Assembly: GCA_002309345.1 (NCBI GenBank)
Contig: DBWZ01000029.1
Location: 4,703 to 17,485, forward strand
Origin: Pseudobutyrivibrio sp. UBA1225
GTDB taxonomy: Bacteria; Bacillota; Clostridia; Lachnospirales; Lachnospiraceae
Direction: 5' to 3'
DNA: 12,783 bases
This document shows positions 1 to 6,723 of the stretch, piece after piece. A program made the position numbers and the translations under genes. Positions within the stretch are counted from its first letter, which is position 1; each line of letters begins with the position of its first letter. The notes under the pieces were generated by a model. That model was not told the DNA's origin and made no database searches. It saw only the letters and a list, made by a program, of their open reading frames with translations.

Positions 1-930
1 GGTGGTGTTGATGAGAAGTCTGGCGATCAGGTTGGCCCAGAATACAAAGGTATCACATCTGAGTACCTTGATTACGACGAGGTTATGGCTAAGTTCGATC
101 AGATGATGGATTGGCTTGCACACCTCTATGTTGGTACACTTAACATGATTCACTACATGCACGACAAGTACTACTATGAGGCATCACAGATGGCTCTCAT
201 TGATACACACGTACGTCGTTCATTCGCTACTGGTATTGCTGGTTTCTCACACTGCGTAGACTCACTTTCAGCAATTAAGTACGCAAAGGTTAAAGCAATC
301 CGTGACGAAAATGGAATCACAAAGGATTTCGAAATTGAAGGTGACTTCCCACGTTACGGTAATGATGATGACAGAGCAGACGAAATCGCTATTTGGCTTC
401 TTCGTACATTCATGGACAAGCTTCGTCACATCCACACATACAGAGATTCAGAGCCTACAACATCAATCCTTACAATTACTTCAAACGTAGTATATGGTAA
501 GGCTACTGGTGCTCTTCCTGACGGAAGACCTGCAGGCGAGCCACTTTCACCAGGTGCTAACCCAGCATACGGCGCAGAGAAGAACGGTCTTGTTGCTTCC
601 CTCAACTCTGTTGCTAAGCTTCCTTATGAAGAGGCTCTTGACGGTATCTCAAATACACAGACAATCAACCCAGGTGCTCTTGGACACACTGATGAAGAGC
701 GTACAAACAACCTTGTTAACGTTCTTGATGGTTACTTCGATCAGGGTGCTCATCACCTTAACGTAAACGTATTTGGTAAAGAAAAGCTCATCGATGCTAT
801 GGAGCATCCAGAGAAGCCAGAATACGCTAACTTTACTATCCGTGTATCTGGATACGCCGTTAAATTCATCGACTTAACAAAAGAGCAGCAAATGGACGTT
901 ATCTCACGTACATGCCACGAAGCTCTTTAA
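1..930 (+). CDS. pflB: Formate C-acetyltransferase (pyruvate formate-lyase), C-terminal part, 5' truncated
   Basis: This is the last 309 codons of pyruvate formate-lyase. The frame is open from base 1, so the true start lies before the window. The enzyme converts pyruvate and CoA to acetyl-CoA and formate in the cytoplasm by a glycyl-radical mechanism. The radical loop RVSGYAVKF is present, with the radical glycine encoded at 850-852, 25 residues before the stop; in E. coli PflB the glycine is about as far from the end. Other family stretches are DGRPAGEPLSPGANP and the HHLNVNVF segment. The active-site cysteine pair lies upstream and cannot be checked. The activase gene follows after a 350-bp gap. 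The codon choice is strongly restricted, which fits a highly expressed gene. The call is very secure. Confidence 0.98.
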   Translation, partial: GGVDEKSGDQVGPEYKGITSEYLDYDEVMAKFDQMMDWLAHLYVGTLNMIHYMHDKYYYEASQMALIDTHVRRSFATGIAGFSHCVDSLSAIKYAKVKAIRDENGITKDFEIEGDFPRYGNDDDRADEIAIWLLRTFMDKLRHIHTYRDSEPTTSILTITSNVVYGKATGALPDGRPAGEPLSPGANPAYGAEKNGLVASLNSVAKLPYEEALDGISNTQTINPGALGHTDEERTNNLVNVLDGYFDQGAHHLNVNVFGKEKLIDAMEHPEKPEYANFTIRVSGYAVKFIDLTKEQQMDVISRTCHEAL

Positions 931-1110
931 GATTTTATAAATCCACGCATTAGAGCTACATCAGGCACAACCGCAGACTCGCTTTCGCTCTATTCGTGCT
1001 CGTTGCCCTACATAAGCAGCCATCTAAAGCTGCCTGCTAAGTAGGGACGGCACTTTAAGGTCTGCTTGTTGTTGCCTGATATAGCTCTAATGCTTTATCT
1101 TTATAAAACC
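931..1110. repeat. ~180-nt imperfect hairpin downstream of pflB
   Basis: Starting directly after the pflB stop, the left arm contains TTTTATAAA, GCATTAGAGCTA, ATCAGGC, CAAC and GCAGAC. The reverse complement of the right arm (up to 1110) has the same blocks in the same order. Further in, GTGC, CCCTAC (1007-1012) and GTAGGG (1041-1046) also pair, and the tip is GCAGC/GCTGC (1016-1020, 1029-1033) around an 8-nt loop. The left arm has about 20 extra bases (TCGCTTTCGCTC region), so the stem is asymmetric. It may be an mRNA-stabilising or terminating 3' structure for pflB, a MITE/REP-like element, or a small RNA. No poly-U run follows, so it is not a classical terminator. Confidence 0.8.
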
Positions 1111-1160
1111 TTATATTCGCATTAGAATATCCCTCTTGGCTTTATTATTTCTCTATACCA

Positions 1161-1210
1161 TAGCAAAATTCCTTCGTGGCAACGCACATAAGACAATTAC
1201 CATTTTGCTA
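1161..1210. repeat. 9-bp inverted repeat TAGCAAAAT-N32-ATTTTGCTA upstream of pflA
   Basis: TAGCAAAAT at 1161-1169 is an exact reverse complement of ATTTTGCTA at 1202-1210. It lies about 30 bases before the likely pflA -10 box. A smaller hairpin, ATATTC/GAATAT, lies at 1113-1130. The long loop makes this either paired protein half-sites or the base of an RNA hairpin; its function is unknown. Confidence 0.5.
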
Positions 1211-1238
1211 CATAAAATAAGAATCACGTTTTTTAGTA

Positions 1239-1244
1239 TATAAT
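1239..1244 (+). promoter_or_regulatory. Possible pflA -10 box (TATAAT)
   Basis: A perfect TATAAT sits 37 bases before the pflA ATG. I see no convincing -35 at 16-18 bases, so the promoter may depend on an activator, or pflA may be transcribed by readthrough from pflB. The A/T richness of the region makes a chance match possible. Confidence 0.35.
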
Positions 1245-1281
1245 TGTTTAAGATGAGGCGTAGATTATTGAGAGGTAGATT

Positions 1282-2016
1282 ATGAGTGACGTAATTGGAT
1301 ATGTTAATAAATTGGAGAGTTTCGGGGCTGTAGATGGTCCGGGGGTTCGATTTTTGATTTTTTTGAATGGATGTAGGATGAGGTGCGCCTTTTGTCATAA
1401 TCCAGAGACCTGGGCTGAGAATCAAGGCGAGGAATATACAGCTGATGCGCTTTTGAAAAAGGCACTTCGCTTCAAACCTTATTGGAAGAACGGCGGCGGT
1501 ATCACCGTAAGCGGTGGCGAGCCTCTACTTCAAATTGATTTTGTTTTGGAGCTTTTTAAAAAAGCAAAAGAAAAAGGAATTAATACCTGCATCGACACAG
1601 CAGGTCAGCCATTCACTCATGATGAACCTTTTTACAGCAAATGGAAAGAGCTTATGTCTCTTACAGACACAGTGCTTTTAGATATTAAAAACATAGATCC
1701 AGAGGCTCACAAAGAACTCACTGGCGTAGATAATGCCAACATCCTTCAGATGGCAAAGGAAATCTCTGACATGGGTATCCCAATGTGGATTCGTCATGTG
1801 CTTGTGCCAGGCGGCAGCGATAACGACGACTATCTTCGTCGCACTCGTCAATTTATCGACACCTTAAAAACAGTCGAAAAGGTTGAGGTTTTACCTTACC
1901 ACACTCTTGGTGTTCCAAAATACCAAGAACTTGGCATACCTTACCGACTTGACGGTGTTGAATCACCTACCGCCGAGCGCATTTCAAATGCCAAAGAAAT
2001 ACTTGGTGCTGAGTAG
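1282..2016 (+). CDS. pflA: Pyruvate formate-lyase activating enzyme (radical SAM)
   Basis: A 244-residue radical-SAM activase that abstracts a hydrogen from the PflB glycine using a 4Fe-4S cluster and S-adenosylmethionine. The cluster motif CX3CX2C is formed by C31, C35 and C38 in NGCRMRCAFCHNPETW. The GGE motif, which contacts SAM, is at 78-80 (VSGGEPLLQ). The length is typical for the family. The ATG is preceded by a GAGAGGT ribosome site 7-8 bases upstream. It sits directly downstream of pflB on the same strand, the standard arrangement. The 350-bp gap with strong secondary structure suggests that the two genes are expressed at different levels. The 3' end overlaps a minus-strand gene by 76 bases. 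Confidence 0.97.
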   Translation: MSDVIGYVNKLESFGAVDGPGVRFLIFLNGCRMRCAFCHNPETWAENQGEEYTADALLKKALRFKPYWKNGGGITVSGGEPLLQIDFVLELFKKAKEKGINTCIDTAGQPFTHDEPFYSKWKELMSLTDTVLLDIKNIDPEAHKELTGVDNANILQMAKEISDMGIPMWIRHVLVPGGSDNDDYLRRTRQFIDTLKTVEKVEVLPYHTLGVPKYQELGIPYRLDGVESPTAERISNAKEILGAE

Positions 2017-3329
2017 TCCGCGTATTCTACGCGGACTTCTTCTATTTTTGAATAGCATTCCATGAATGCATCAACAACTCTAGGAGAAAAATGTCGCCCT
2101 CTCTGTTCTACAATTTCTTTTCTTGCCACAAGCGGAATCCAAGCATCCTTATAGCAGCGCTGACTAGTAAGAGCATCATAAACATCGGTGACAGCCACTA
2201 TCTGAGCGAATATAGAAATTTCATCGCCCTTGAGATGTGATGGATAACCACTTCCATCCCAATGCTCGTGATGTTGAGCAGCAATAACACGTGCCATATT
2301 CATAATTGCTCCTTTTGAATTTGCAAGAAGCTCCCATCCATACTGGGTATGCTTTTTCATAACCTCAAATTCCTCTTGAGTCAACTTGCCCTGCTTCTCA
2401 AGAATCTCCTGTCCTATCATGAGCTTGCCTATGTCATGCATCATAGATGCTATGCGAATGTTTTCCACTTTGAAGCTATCCATACCAAGCTCTTTCGCAA
2501 GAAGCTTGCTATACTCTGCCACTCTTCGAATATGTTGACCTGTCTCCCCGGATTTGGCTTCGGAAATCTCTGCTAAGGAAATGATAATATCCTCTTGGCT
2601 ACTTTGTAATCGCTCATAATATGTAAGCTTTTCTTCGTGCTCACGAGATGCGGTGATGCTAATTCGCAAATATCCAATGACAAATGCTGTATTTAGCAGC
2701 GCAAGCACATCAAGCCAACATATATTCTTTATTCCAAGTGAATTTGCACTCAACTCAGGGAAAATTATATAGGCACCATAAAGCATGTCTAATACAATAA
2801 ACAAGCCCGACAAATATATGACACTCAGCTTGCAGTTAATAACGCGCTTAGCAAACAGATATGGAATATCCTTTCGCTGCAAGATAAAGAATATCATCTG
2901 AAGCAAGGCAAATATCACGATAAAGCTCAACGAATTTACCGCAAGAACTGAGCACAATCTCTCAATGCAAACATATTCCATATATATCATCGCGCCAATA
3001 TAATTTCTGAAATTTGTTATGTGCACGAATAGTATTCCGCCAATCAACACCATAACGGCATCTATAACTGTGCTTAGCGCAACAAATAGGACTGTAAGGC
3101 CCTTCTTAATCGAAGCGTTCTCAACTACAATCCAAAACACATTATCTATGCAAAACTGACTTATTATGGATAAAAAGGCACTAGAAACGCAGAACAGCAA
3201 AAGGCATCTTTTAATTAAATGCCTTTTGCAGCCTCCGAAAGTAACCATTAAAAAGATATTCATTAATGCAAACCAGCAGCCTGCCACTATCTTAGTCCAA
3301 TAGCTAGATAGATATACTAAAAATTCCAC
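1941..3329 (-). CDS. Membrane-bound HD-GYP domain phosphodiesterase (probable c-di-GMP hydrolase)
   Basis: This is a 462-residue protein. Residues about 1-225 are hydrophobic with roughly six to eight membrane segments and no recognisable sensor family. A short linker (225-245) leads to an HD-GYP domain (about 248-430). Its key residues are intact: GETGQH (H266), HD at 298-299 in MHDIGKL, H327, HHE at 353-355 and GYP at 361-363, plus DVYDALTSQR. This family hydrolyses cyclic di-GMP to pGpG or GMP. The start is a GTG; an in-frame stop lies only five codons upstream, and the ribosome site (GGGGTAG) is mediocre, so a later ATG at residue 23 is possible. The last ~25 residues are antisense to pflA and look like an extension beyond the domain. 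The activating signal is unknown. Confidence 0.9.
   Translation of the reverse strand: MEFLVYLSSYWTKIVAGCWFALMNIFLMVTFGGCKRHLIKRCLLLFCVSSAFLSIISQFCIDNVFWIVVENASIKKGLTVLFVALSTVIDAVMVLIGGILFVHITNFRNYIGAMIYMEYVCIERLCSVLAVNSLSFIVIFALLQMIFFILQRKDIPYLFAKRVINCKLSVIYLSGLFIVLDMLYGAYIIFPELSANSLGIKNICWLDVLALLNTAFVIGYLRISITASREHEEKLTYYERLQSSQEDIIISLAEISEAKSGETGQHIRRVAEYSKLLAKELGMDSFKVENIRIASMMHDIGKLMIGQEILEKQGKLTQEEFEVMKKHTQYGWELLANSKGAIMNMARVIAAQHHEHWDGSGYPSHLKGDEISIFAQIVAVTDVYDALTSQRCYKDAWIPLVARKEIVEQRGRHFSPRVVDAFMECYSKIEEVRVEYADYSAPSISLAFEMRSAVGDSTPSSR
2015..2046 (+). terminator. Intrinsic terminator of pflA
   Basis: A perfect 10-bp GC-rich stem, AGTCCGCGTA (2015-2024) and TACGCGGACT (2028-2037), with a TTC loop is followed by TCTTCTATTTTT. 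The stem begins inside the pflA stop codon. On the other strand the same bases encode residues near the end of the HD-GYP protein and no U-run follows there, so termination should act only on the pflA side. Confidence 0.85.
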
Positions 3330-3362
3330 CCTACTACCCCGTCAATCACGTTAAAAAGAATA

Positions 3363-3392
3363 TTTGCAGTAAAAAAGAAAAGCTTCTGCAAA
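3363..3392. repeat. 7-bp hairpin upstream of the HD-GYP gene
   Basis: TTTGCAG (3363-3369) and CTGCAAA (3386-3392) are exact complements around a 16-nt A-rich loop. It lies about 35 bases before the GTG start, in the likely leader of the minus-strand gene. No convincing promoter pair was found. The rest of 3393-3500 is AT-rich with nothing else recognisable, and I see no clear terminator for the peroxidase gene. Confidence 0.4.
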
Positions 3393-3500
3393 AGATATAA
3401 TTAATCACAACAAACATGATTGTATACTATTGGACAGGCAAAATCTATATCTACATTAAATTTTTTTTATGAAATAATTCTCATTAAGCTTTCCGAATGC

Positions 3501-4043
3501 CTACATTATTGAAGCGACAGCTTTTTCAACCTCTTTCATGCTAATTGTAGGCTCAAAACGTTCTACAACGTTACCCTGACGATCAATTAAAAACTTAGTA
3601 AAGTTCCATTTAATTTCAGCATTATTCTTATAATCCTTATCGATCTTTTTAAGCATTACACTCATAGCAAGTGCTGCTGGTCCTTTGCCAAAGCCTGTAA
3701 ATCCTTTTTGCGACTTAAGATACTTGAAGAGTTCGATAGCTGTTTCGCCATTTACATCAGCCTTCTTCATCTGCTCAAACTTTGTGTTGTAATGAAGCTG
3801 GCAGAACTCTGTAATCTCCTTATCATCACCAGGTGTCTGACCTGCAAACTGATTGCAAGGAACGTCGATGATTTCAAGTCCCTTTTCATGGAACTTTTCA
3901 TAAATAGCTTCAAGATCCTTGTAATGAGGTGTGAAACCACAACCTGTTGCTGTGTTAACTACCAATACAACCTTGCCTTTCATGTCTGCCATTGAAACTT
4001 GTTCACCGTTTGCTCTTTCTACTGTTAAATCATAAAATCCCAT
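3501..4043 (-). CDS. Glutathione peroxidase family protein (thiol peroxidase, BsaA-like)
   Basis: A 180-residue cytoplasmic peroxidase of the thioredoxin fold. It reduces hydroperoxides using a catalytic cysteine; bacterial members usually take electrons from thioredoxin rather than glutathione. Visible active-site residues are C35 in NTATGCGFTPHY, Q69 in PCNQFAGQ (Q65 nearby) and W146-N147 in KWNFTKFLID. C81 in EFCQLHY is a candidate resolving cysteine. There is no signal peptide. The ATG has a perfect GGAGGT site 7 bases upstream. The gene stands alone on the minus strand, divergent from the carboxypeptidase gene, and has a strong promoter covered by palindromic operators. This points to control by a peroxide-sensing repressor that is not encoded in the window. 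Confidence 0.95.
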   Translation of the reverse strand: MGFYDLTVERANGEQVSMADMKGKVVLVVNTATGCGFTPHYKDLEAIYEKFHEKGLEIIDVPCNQFAGQTPGDDKEITEFCQLHYNTKFEQMKKADVNGETAIELFKYLKSQKGFTGFGKGPAALAMSVMLKKIDKDYKNNAEIKWNFTKFLIDRQGNVVERFEPTISMKEVEKAVASIM

Positions 4044-4081
4044 ATCTATTACCTCCTAACGAAATGTATCTTTTTAGATTC

Positions 4082-4123
4082 AATTGCGCGCAATTTATTT
4101 TTGTAATTAGATTGTACGCAATC
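4082..4123. promoter_or_regulatory. Paired ATTG-N4-CAAT operators of the peroxidase gene
   Basis: AATTGCGCGCAATT (4082-4095) is a perfect 14-bp palindrome. GATTGTACGCAATC (4110-4123) shares the ATTG-N4-CAAT frame, and even CGCAAT exactly. The centres are 28 bp apart. One site covers the -10 box and the other lies just after the expected start of transcription, which is a repressor layout. MarR/OhrR-family peroxide sensors bind sites of this general kind; the assignment is an inference. Confidence 0.65.
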
Positions 4124-4139
4124 GAATTTCATTTGTCAA
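4111..4139 (-). promoter_or_regulatory. Sigma-A promoter of the peroxidase gene
   Basis: On the minus strand, TTGACA (4139-4134) and TACAAT (4116-4111) are separated by exactly 17 bases, a near-consensus promoter. Transcription should begin near 4104, giving a leader of about 60 bases. The -10 box lies inside an operator palindrome (4110-4123). Confidence 0.85.
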
Positions 4140-4152
4140 CACCTTTTTCAAT

Positions 4153-4181
4153 TTGATTTTGACTAATATTTTCTGTACAAT
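4153..4181 (+). promoter_or_regulatory. Sigma-A promoter of the carboxypeptidase gene
   Basis: TTGATT (4153-4158) and TACAAT (4176-4181) are separated by 17 bases, giving a leader of about 60 bases to the ATG at 4252. The promoter is divergent from the peroxidase promoter, with the two -35 boxes only 13 bases apart. Confidence 0.65.
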
Positions 4182-4251
4182 ATTTTATGTTAGTGAAATA
4201 TTTTATTGATTTTCTGATGAATTTTGTTGTTTTCACTTTAACGGGGGGCTT

Positions 4252-5382
4252 ATGAAAAACAGAATGGTAATTAGATTTGTTGCTGTACTAGCAACTGTAG
4301 CTATGATGCTTATTAGCTTGTTTAATCCTATGATTGTTCAAGCTGCCAACTATGTAGTTGTGCCTGAGAACGGAGTTCTTCTCACCGGAGAAGGTGCAGA
4401 GGTCTTCGCAGACGCTGATGCATCTACGTTGATTAGCACTCTTCCTGTGAATACTCCTGTGGAGATTACTGGAAGAACAACCAACGATTTTTGGCAGGTT
4501 AATATAAATGGAGCCACCTGCTATATGTCTAAGCAGGCTCTTTCAATTTTTCCAAATACGACTGCCTGCAAGCTCACTTCTTTTGATGTTGCGGGAGCGA
4601 TTGTTGTAGACGGAAGCAATGGACAAGTCCTTTATTCGCAGGATGCTTTTACAACACTAGAGCCAGCTAGCACCACCAAGATTATGACTATGCTTCTTGT
4701 TGTTGAAGCCATCGAATCAGGTCAGATTGCTCTTGATACTCCAGTTGTTGTTTCTGCTACCGCTGTTGCAACAAATCCTGCAGATGCAAGTCACCTTGAC
4801 CCGAAATTTCAGGCTGGAGAGGTTTTAAATGTGGATCAACTTATGTCTGCAGTAATGCTTAGTTCAGATTGTTTGGCAAGCAATGTTCTCGCCGAGCTTG
4901 TCGCTGGTTCCACAGAGAATTTTGTGGCCATGATGAATCAAAAAGCTGCTGAAATAGGTTGCGTAAAAACCAACTTCACAAATCCATCTGGTTACCCAGA
5001 TCCAAAAATGTACACCAATGCTTACAGCCTATACTTGATTGCTGCAAACGCCATGCAGCATCCACTATTTAATCAGTATTTTGGCAAAAAATCAGCAGTA
5101 ATTCCACCGACAAATCTCTACCCAATAACTAGAAATATAACAAATACTGACTGCCTTTTAGATGCAAGCAGTCAGTACTATAATCCTTATGTGATTGGCG
5201 GCAAAACCGGAACAACTAATCGAGCTGGTCAGTGTCTTGTGGCAGTTGCAAACAAAGCCGGCAAGACTCTCATCTCTGTAGTGCTTGGTGCCAGAAATCG
5301 CACACTGTTTGACGGCTCAACCGTAAGCATGCGCTACCGAGAAACCAACAGATTGATAGATTTTGGTTTTGCAAGTTATTAA
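4252..5382 (+). CDS. Secreted D-alanyl-D-alanine carboxypeptidase (DacF-type, serine peptidase S11)
   Basis: A 376-residue low-molecular-weight penicillin-binding protein that trims the terminal D-Ala from peptidoglycan stem peptides outside the membrane. A signal peptide (1-31, cut expected after VQA) leads to a small region (about 33-100) resembling a bacterial SH3-type domain. The peptidase domain runs from about 112 to the end. The catalytic S140-TT-K143 (ASTTKIMT) and KTG at 318-320 (GGKTGTT) are intact. The usual SxN motif, expected at the start of the conserved SGNDAA-like stretch, reads S205-D206-C207 here, so the asparagine is missing. There is no C-terminal amphipathic anchor of the usual length, so it may be soluble or cell-wall bound. 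The ribosome site is an unusual GGGGGG run (within 4242-4248). It ends 14 bases before the convergent hydrolase gene, with no clear terminator between them. Confidence 0.92.
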   Translation: MKNRMVIRFVAVLATVAMMLISLFNPMIVQAANYVVVPENGVLLTGEGAEVFADADASTLISTLPVNTPVEITGRTTNDFWQVNINGATCYMSKQALSIFPNTTACKLTSFDVAGAIVVDGSNGQVLYSQDAFTTLEPASTTKIMTMLLVVEAIESGQIALDTPVVVSATAVATNPADASHLDPKFQAGEVLNVDQLMSAVMLSSDCLASNVLAELVAGSTENFVAMMNQKAAEIGCVKTNFTNPSGYPDPKMYTNAYSLYLIAANAMQHPLFNQYFGKKSAVIPPTNLYPITRNITNTDCLLDASSQYYNPYVIGGKTGTTNRAGQCLVAVANKAGKTLISVVLGARNRTLFDGSTVSMRYRETNRLIDFGFASY

Positions 5383-5396
5383 TTAAAAAAGACTTA

Positions 5397-6491
5397 TTAT
5401 AATTCGTCTATAAAATCTTCTATTATATTGCCAGCTTCAACAGGTTTAGTCATAAATAAAAGATGACTCGTTGGGAAATTCACAAGCTGGCAATTTCCTA
5501 TGCTTTCAACATAAGGAATTGTATATTTCTCTCTAAGCTTTTCAATGGTATCTATGGTAAGCTCATAGACTTTATCTTTATCATTGGCGTCAAGTCCTTC
5601 TGTTGATATTCCGTATTCATTCAATAACATTAACGCATAGTTTGTATCAACCTTGTCCTTCTCTAAATCATTTATGGTTTCATACCCCAATACGCAGTTT
5701 ATATAAATCTTTGGAATATCGTTTGATTTAAGCGCTTTTCCTGTTTCCACTGAATTGTCAACACTCAATCCAGATTCTGCTTCCCCAGCCGTGCTAGCCT
5801 CTGTCTTTGCAGACAGATAGCAAGCTGTATCTAATAAATCTTTATCATAGTCTTTTCCCACAATAGATTTATATTCTGCCTTGTATAGATATGGCATAAA
5901 TCCTAGTTTTTCTATAGCTGTCTTCATGAAGCTGCCAGAAGATGATTCTTGATTTTCTAAATCTTCAGCCAACCCCAAAGCTGTTCCGTCCAAGAGCACA
6001 ACACCTTCTATTTCATCAGGATACTTGCTTTCCCAATAGGTTGCATAAATTCCAGCAATTGAATGTCCCATCAAAACATATGGAGCTTCTACTCCGGAAT
6101 TCTTAAGTGCTGTTCTGTAGTCCTCTACTATATCTTCAACTTTCCTACCTTTGTCAGTATCATCACTAAGAGCATATCCTGCACGGTCAATAAAAATCAT
6201 TTCATTGTCTTTTTCAATATTGCTAGTCATCTTTCTCCAAGATAACATCATTGATGCATCTCCCAAGCCTGACATTCCAACTATCCTATGTTTTCCGCTC
6301 TCATTTCCGCAGCGATATACATTCAAAGAATAGTCTCCAACTGATACCGGATTGTAATATCCCTGTTCGTCTAACTCCTTTACAACTTTGTAAAGCTTTA
6401 CACGATATACTATTGCGTTAATTGCAAGGATTAGTACAACTACGCCTAATATAGCACCTAAAATTCTACCTATTATCTTTCTTTTCTTCAT
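5397..6491 (-). CDS. Membrane-anchored alpha/beta hydrolase
   Basis: This 364-residue protein has one N-terminal membrane segment (about 7-30) after a KKRK start, placing the rest outside the cell or at the membrane surface. The alpha/beta-hydrolase fold is shown by the nucleophile elbow GHSIAG (S144), the oxyanion-hole stretch GMSGLGD (72-78), a strand ending in LLDG (D168, possible acid) and H343 in FPTSHLLF near the C-terminus. A long, acidic, serine-rich cap insertion (about 180-320) separates acid and histidine. The substrate cannot be predicted; esterase or peptidase activity is possible. The ATG has an AAGGA site 7 bases upstream. It lies downstream of the CPBP gene on the same strand, but the 230-bp gap argues for separate transcription. 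Confidence 0.85.
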   Translation of the reverse strand: MKKRKIIGRILGAILGVVVLILAINAIVYRVKLYKVVKELDEQGYYNPVSVGDYSLNVYRCGNESGKHRIVGMSGLGDASMMLSWRKMTSNIEKDNEMIFIDRAGYALSDDTDKGRKVEDIVEDYRTALKNSGVEAPYVLMGHSIAGIYATYWESKYPDEIEGVVLLDGTALGLAEDLENQESSSGSFMKTAIEKLGFMPYLYKAEYKSIVGKDYDKDLLDTACYLSAKTEASTAGEAESGLSVDNSVETGKALKSNDIPKIYINCVLGYETINDLEKDKVDTNYALMLLNEYGISTEGLDANDKDKVYELTIDTIEKLREKYTIPYVESIGNCQLVNFPTSHLLFMTKPVEAGNIIEDFIDEL

Positions 6492-6524
6492 GATTTTTTC
6501 CTTCGTCTGTATTATTTTTTCGAG

Positions 6525-6549
6525 AGAATACTATGTGCAGAAGTATTCT
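6525..6549. repeat. 8-bp inverted repeat AGAATACT...AGTATTCT upstream of the hydrolase gene
   Basis: AGAATACT (6525-6532) and AGTATTCT (6542-6549) pair exactly around 9 bases. The site lies 34-58 bases before the hydrolase ATG, where a promoter or operator would be expected. A TATTCT on the minus strand could act as a -10, but no good -35 fits. Confidence 0.45.
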
Positions 6550-6575
6550 GTTATTTAGTATTTAGTTGCTTTGTT

Positions 6576-6689
6576 CTAGCCCCTCATCAGTCACCTTCGC
6601 AAAGTGTAAGCATAGCTTACTAGGGCACAAATGTTGATGAATCAACATTTGACCCGTTTGACAGCTTCCCATTGGGGAGATGCCTCTTT
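6576..6689. repeat. REP-like palindromic element between hydrolase and CPBP genes
   Basis: The left end (CCCCTCATCAGTCACCTTCG, from 6580) and the right end (GACAGCTTCCCATTGGGGAG, 6660-6679) resemble the two halves of a palindromic repeat that I recall as common in gut Clostridia genomes. Between them sit two perfect hairpins: GTAAGC/GCTTAC (6606-6620) and CAAATGTTGAT/ATCAACATTTG (6628-6651). The family assignment is from memory and cannot be verified here; the hairpins themselves are certain. Confidence 0.5.
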
Positions 6690-6723
6690 ATATATTATAT
6701 TCATTTTGTAATGCTGCTTATTT

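Noticed and set aside
1153..1425. 90-codon minus-strand frame across the pflB-pflA gap
   Set aside because: It overlaps the well-supported 5' end of pflA, lacks a good ribosome site and covers the promoter and inverted repeat.
4159..4181. TTGACT at 4159-4164 as the -35 of the carboxypeptidase gene
   Set aside because: It is only 11 bases from the -10 box; TTGATT at 4153 gives the correct 17-base spacing.
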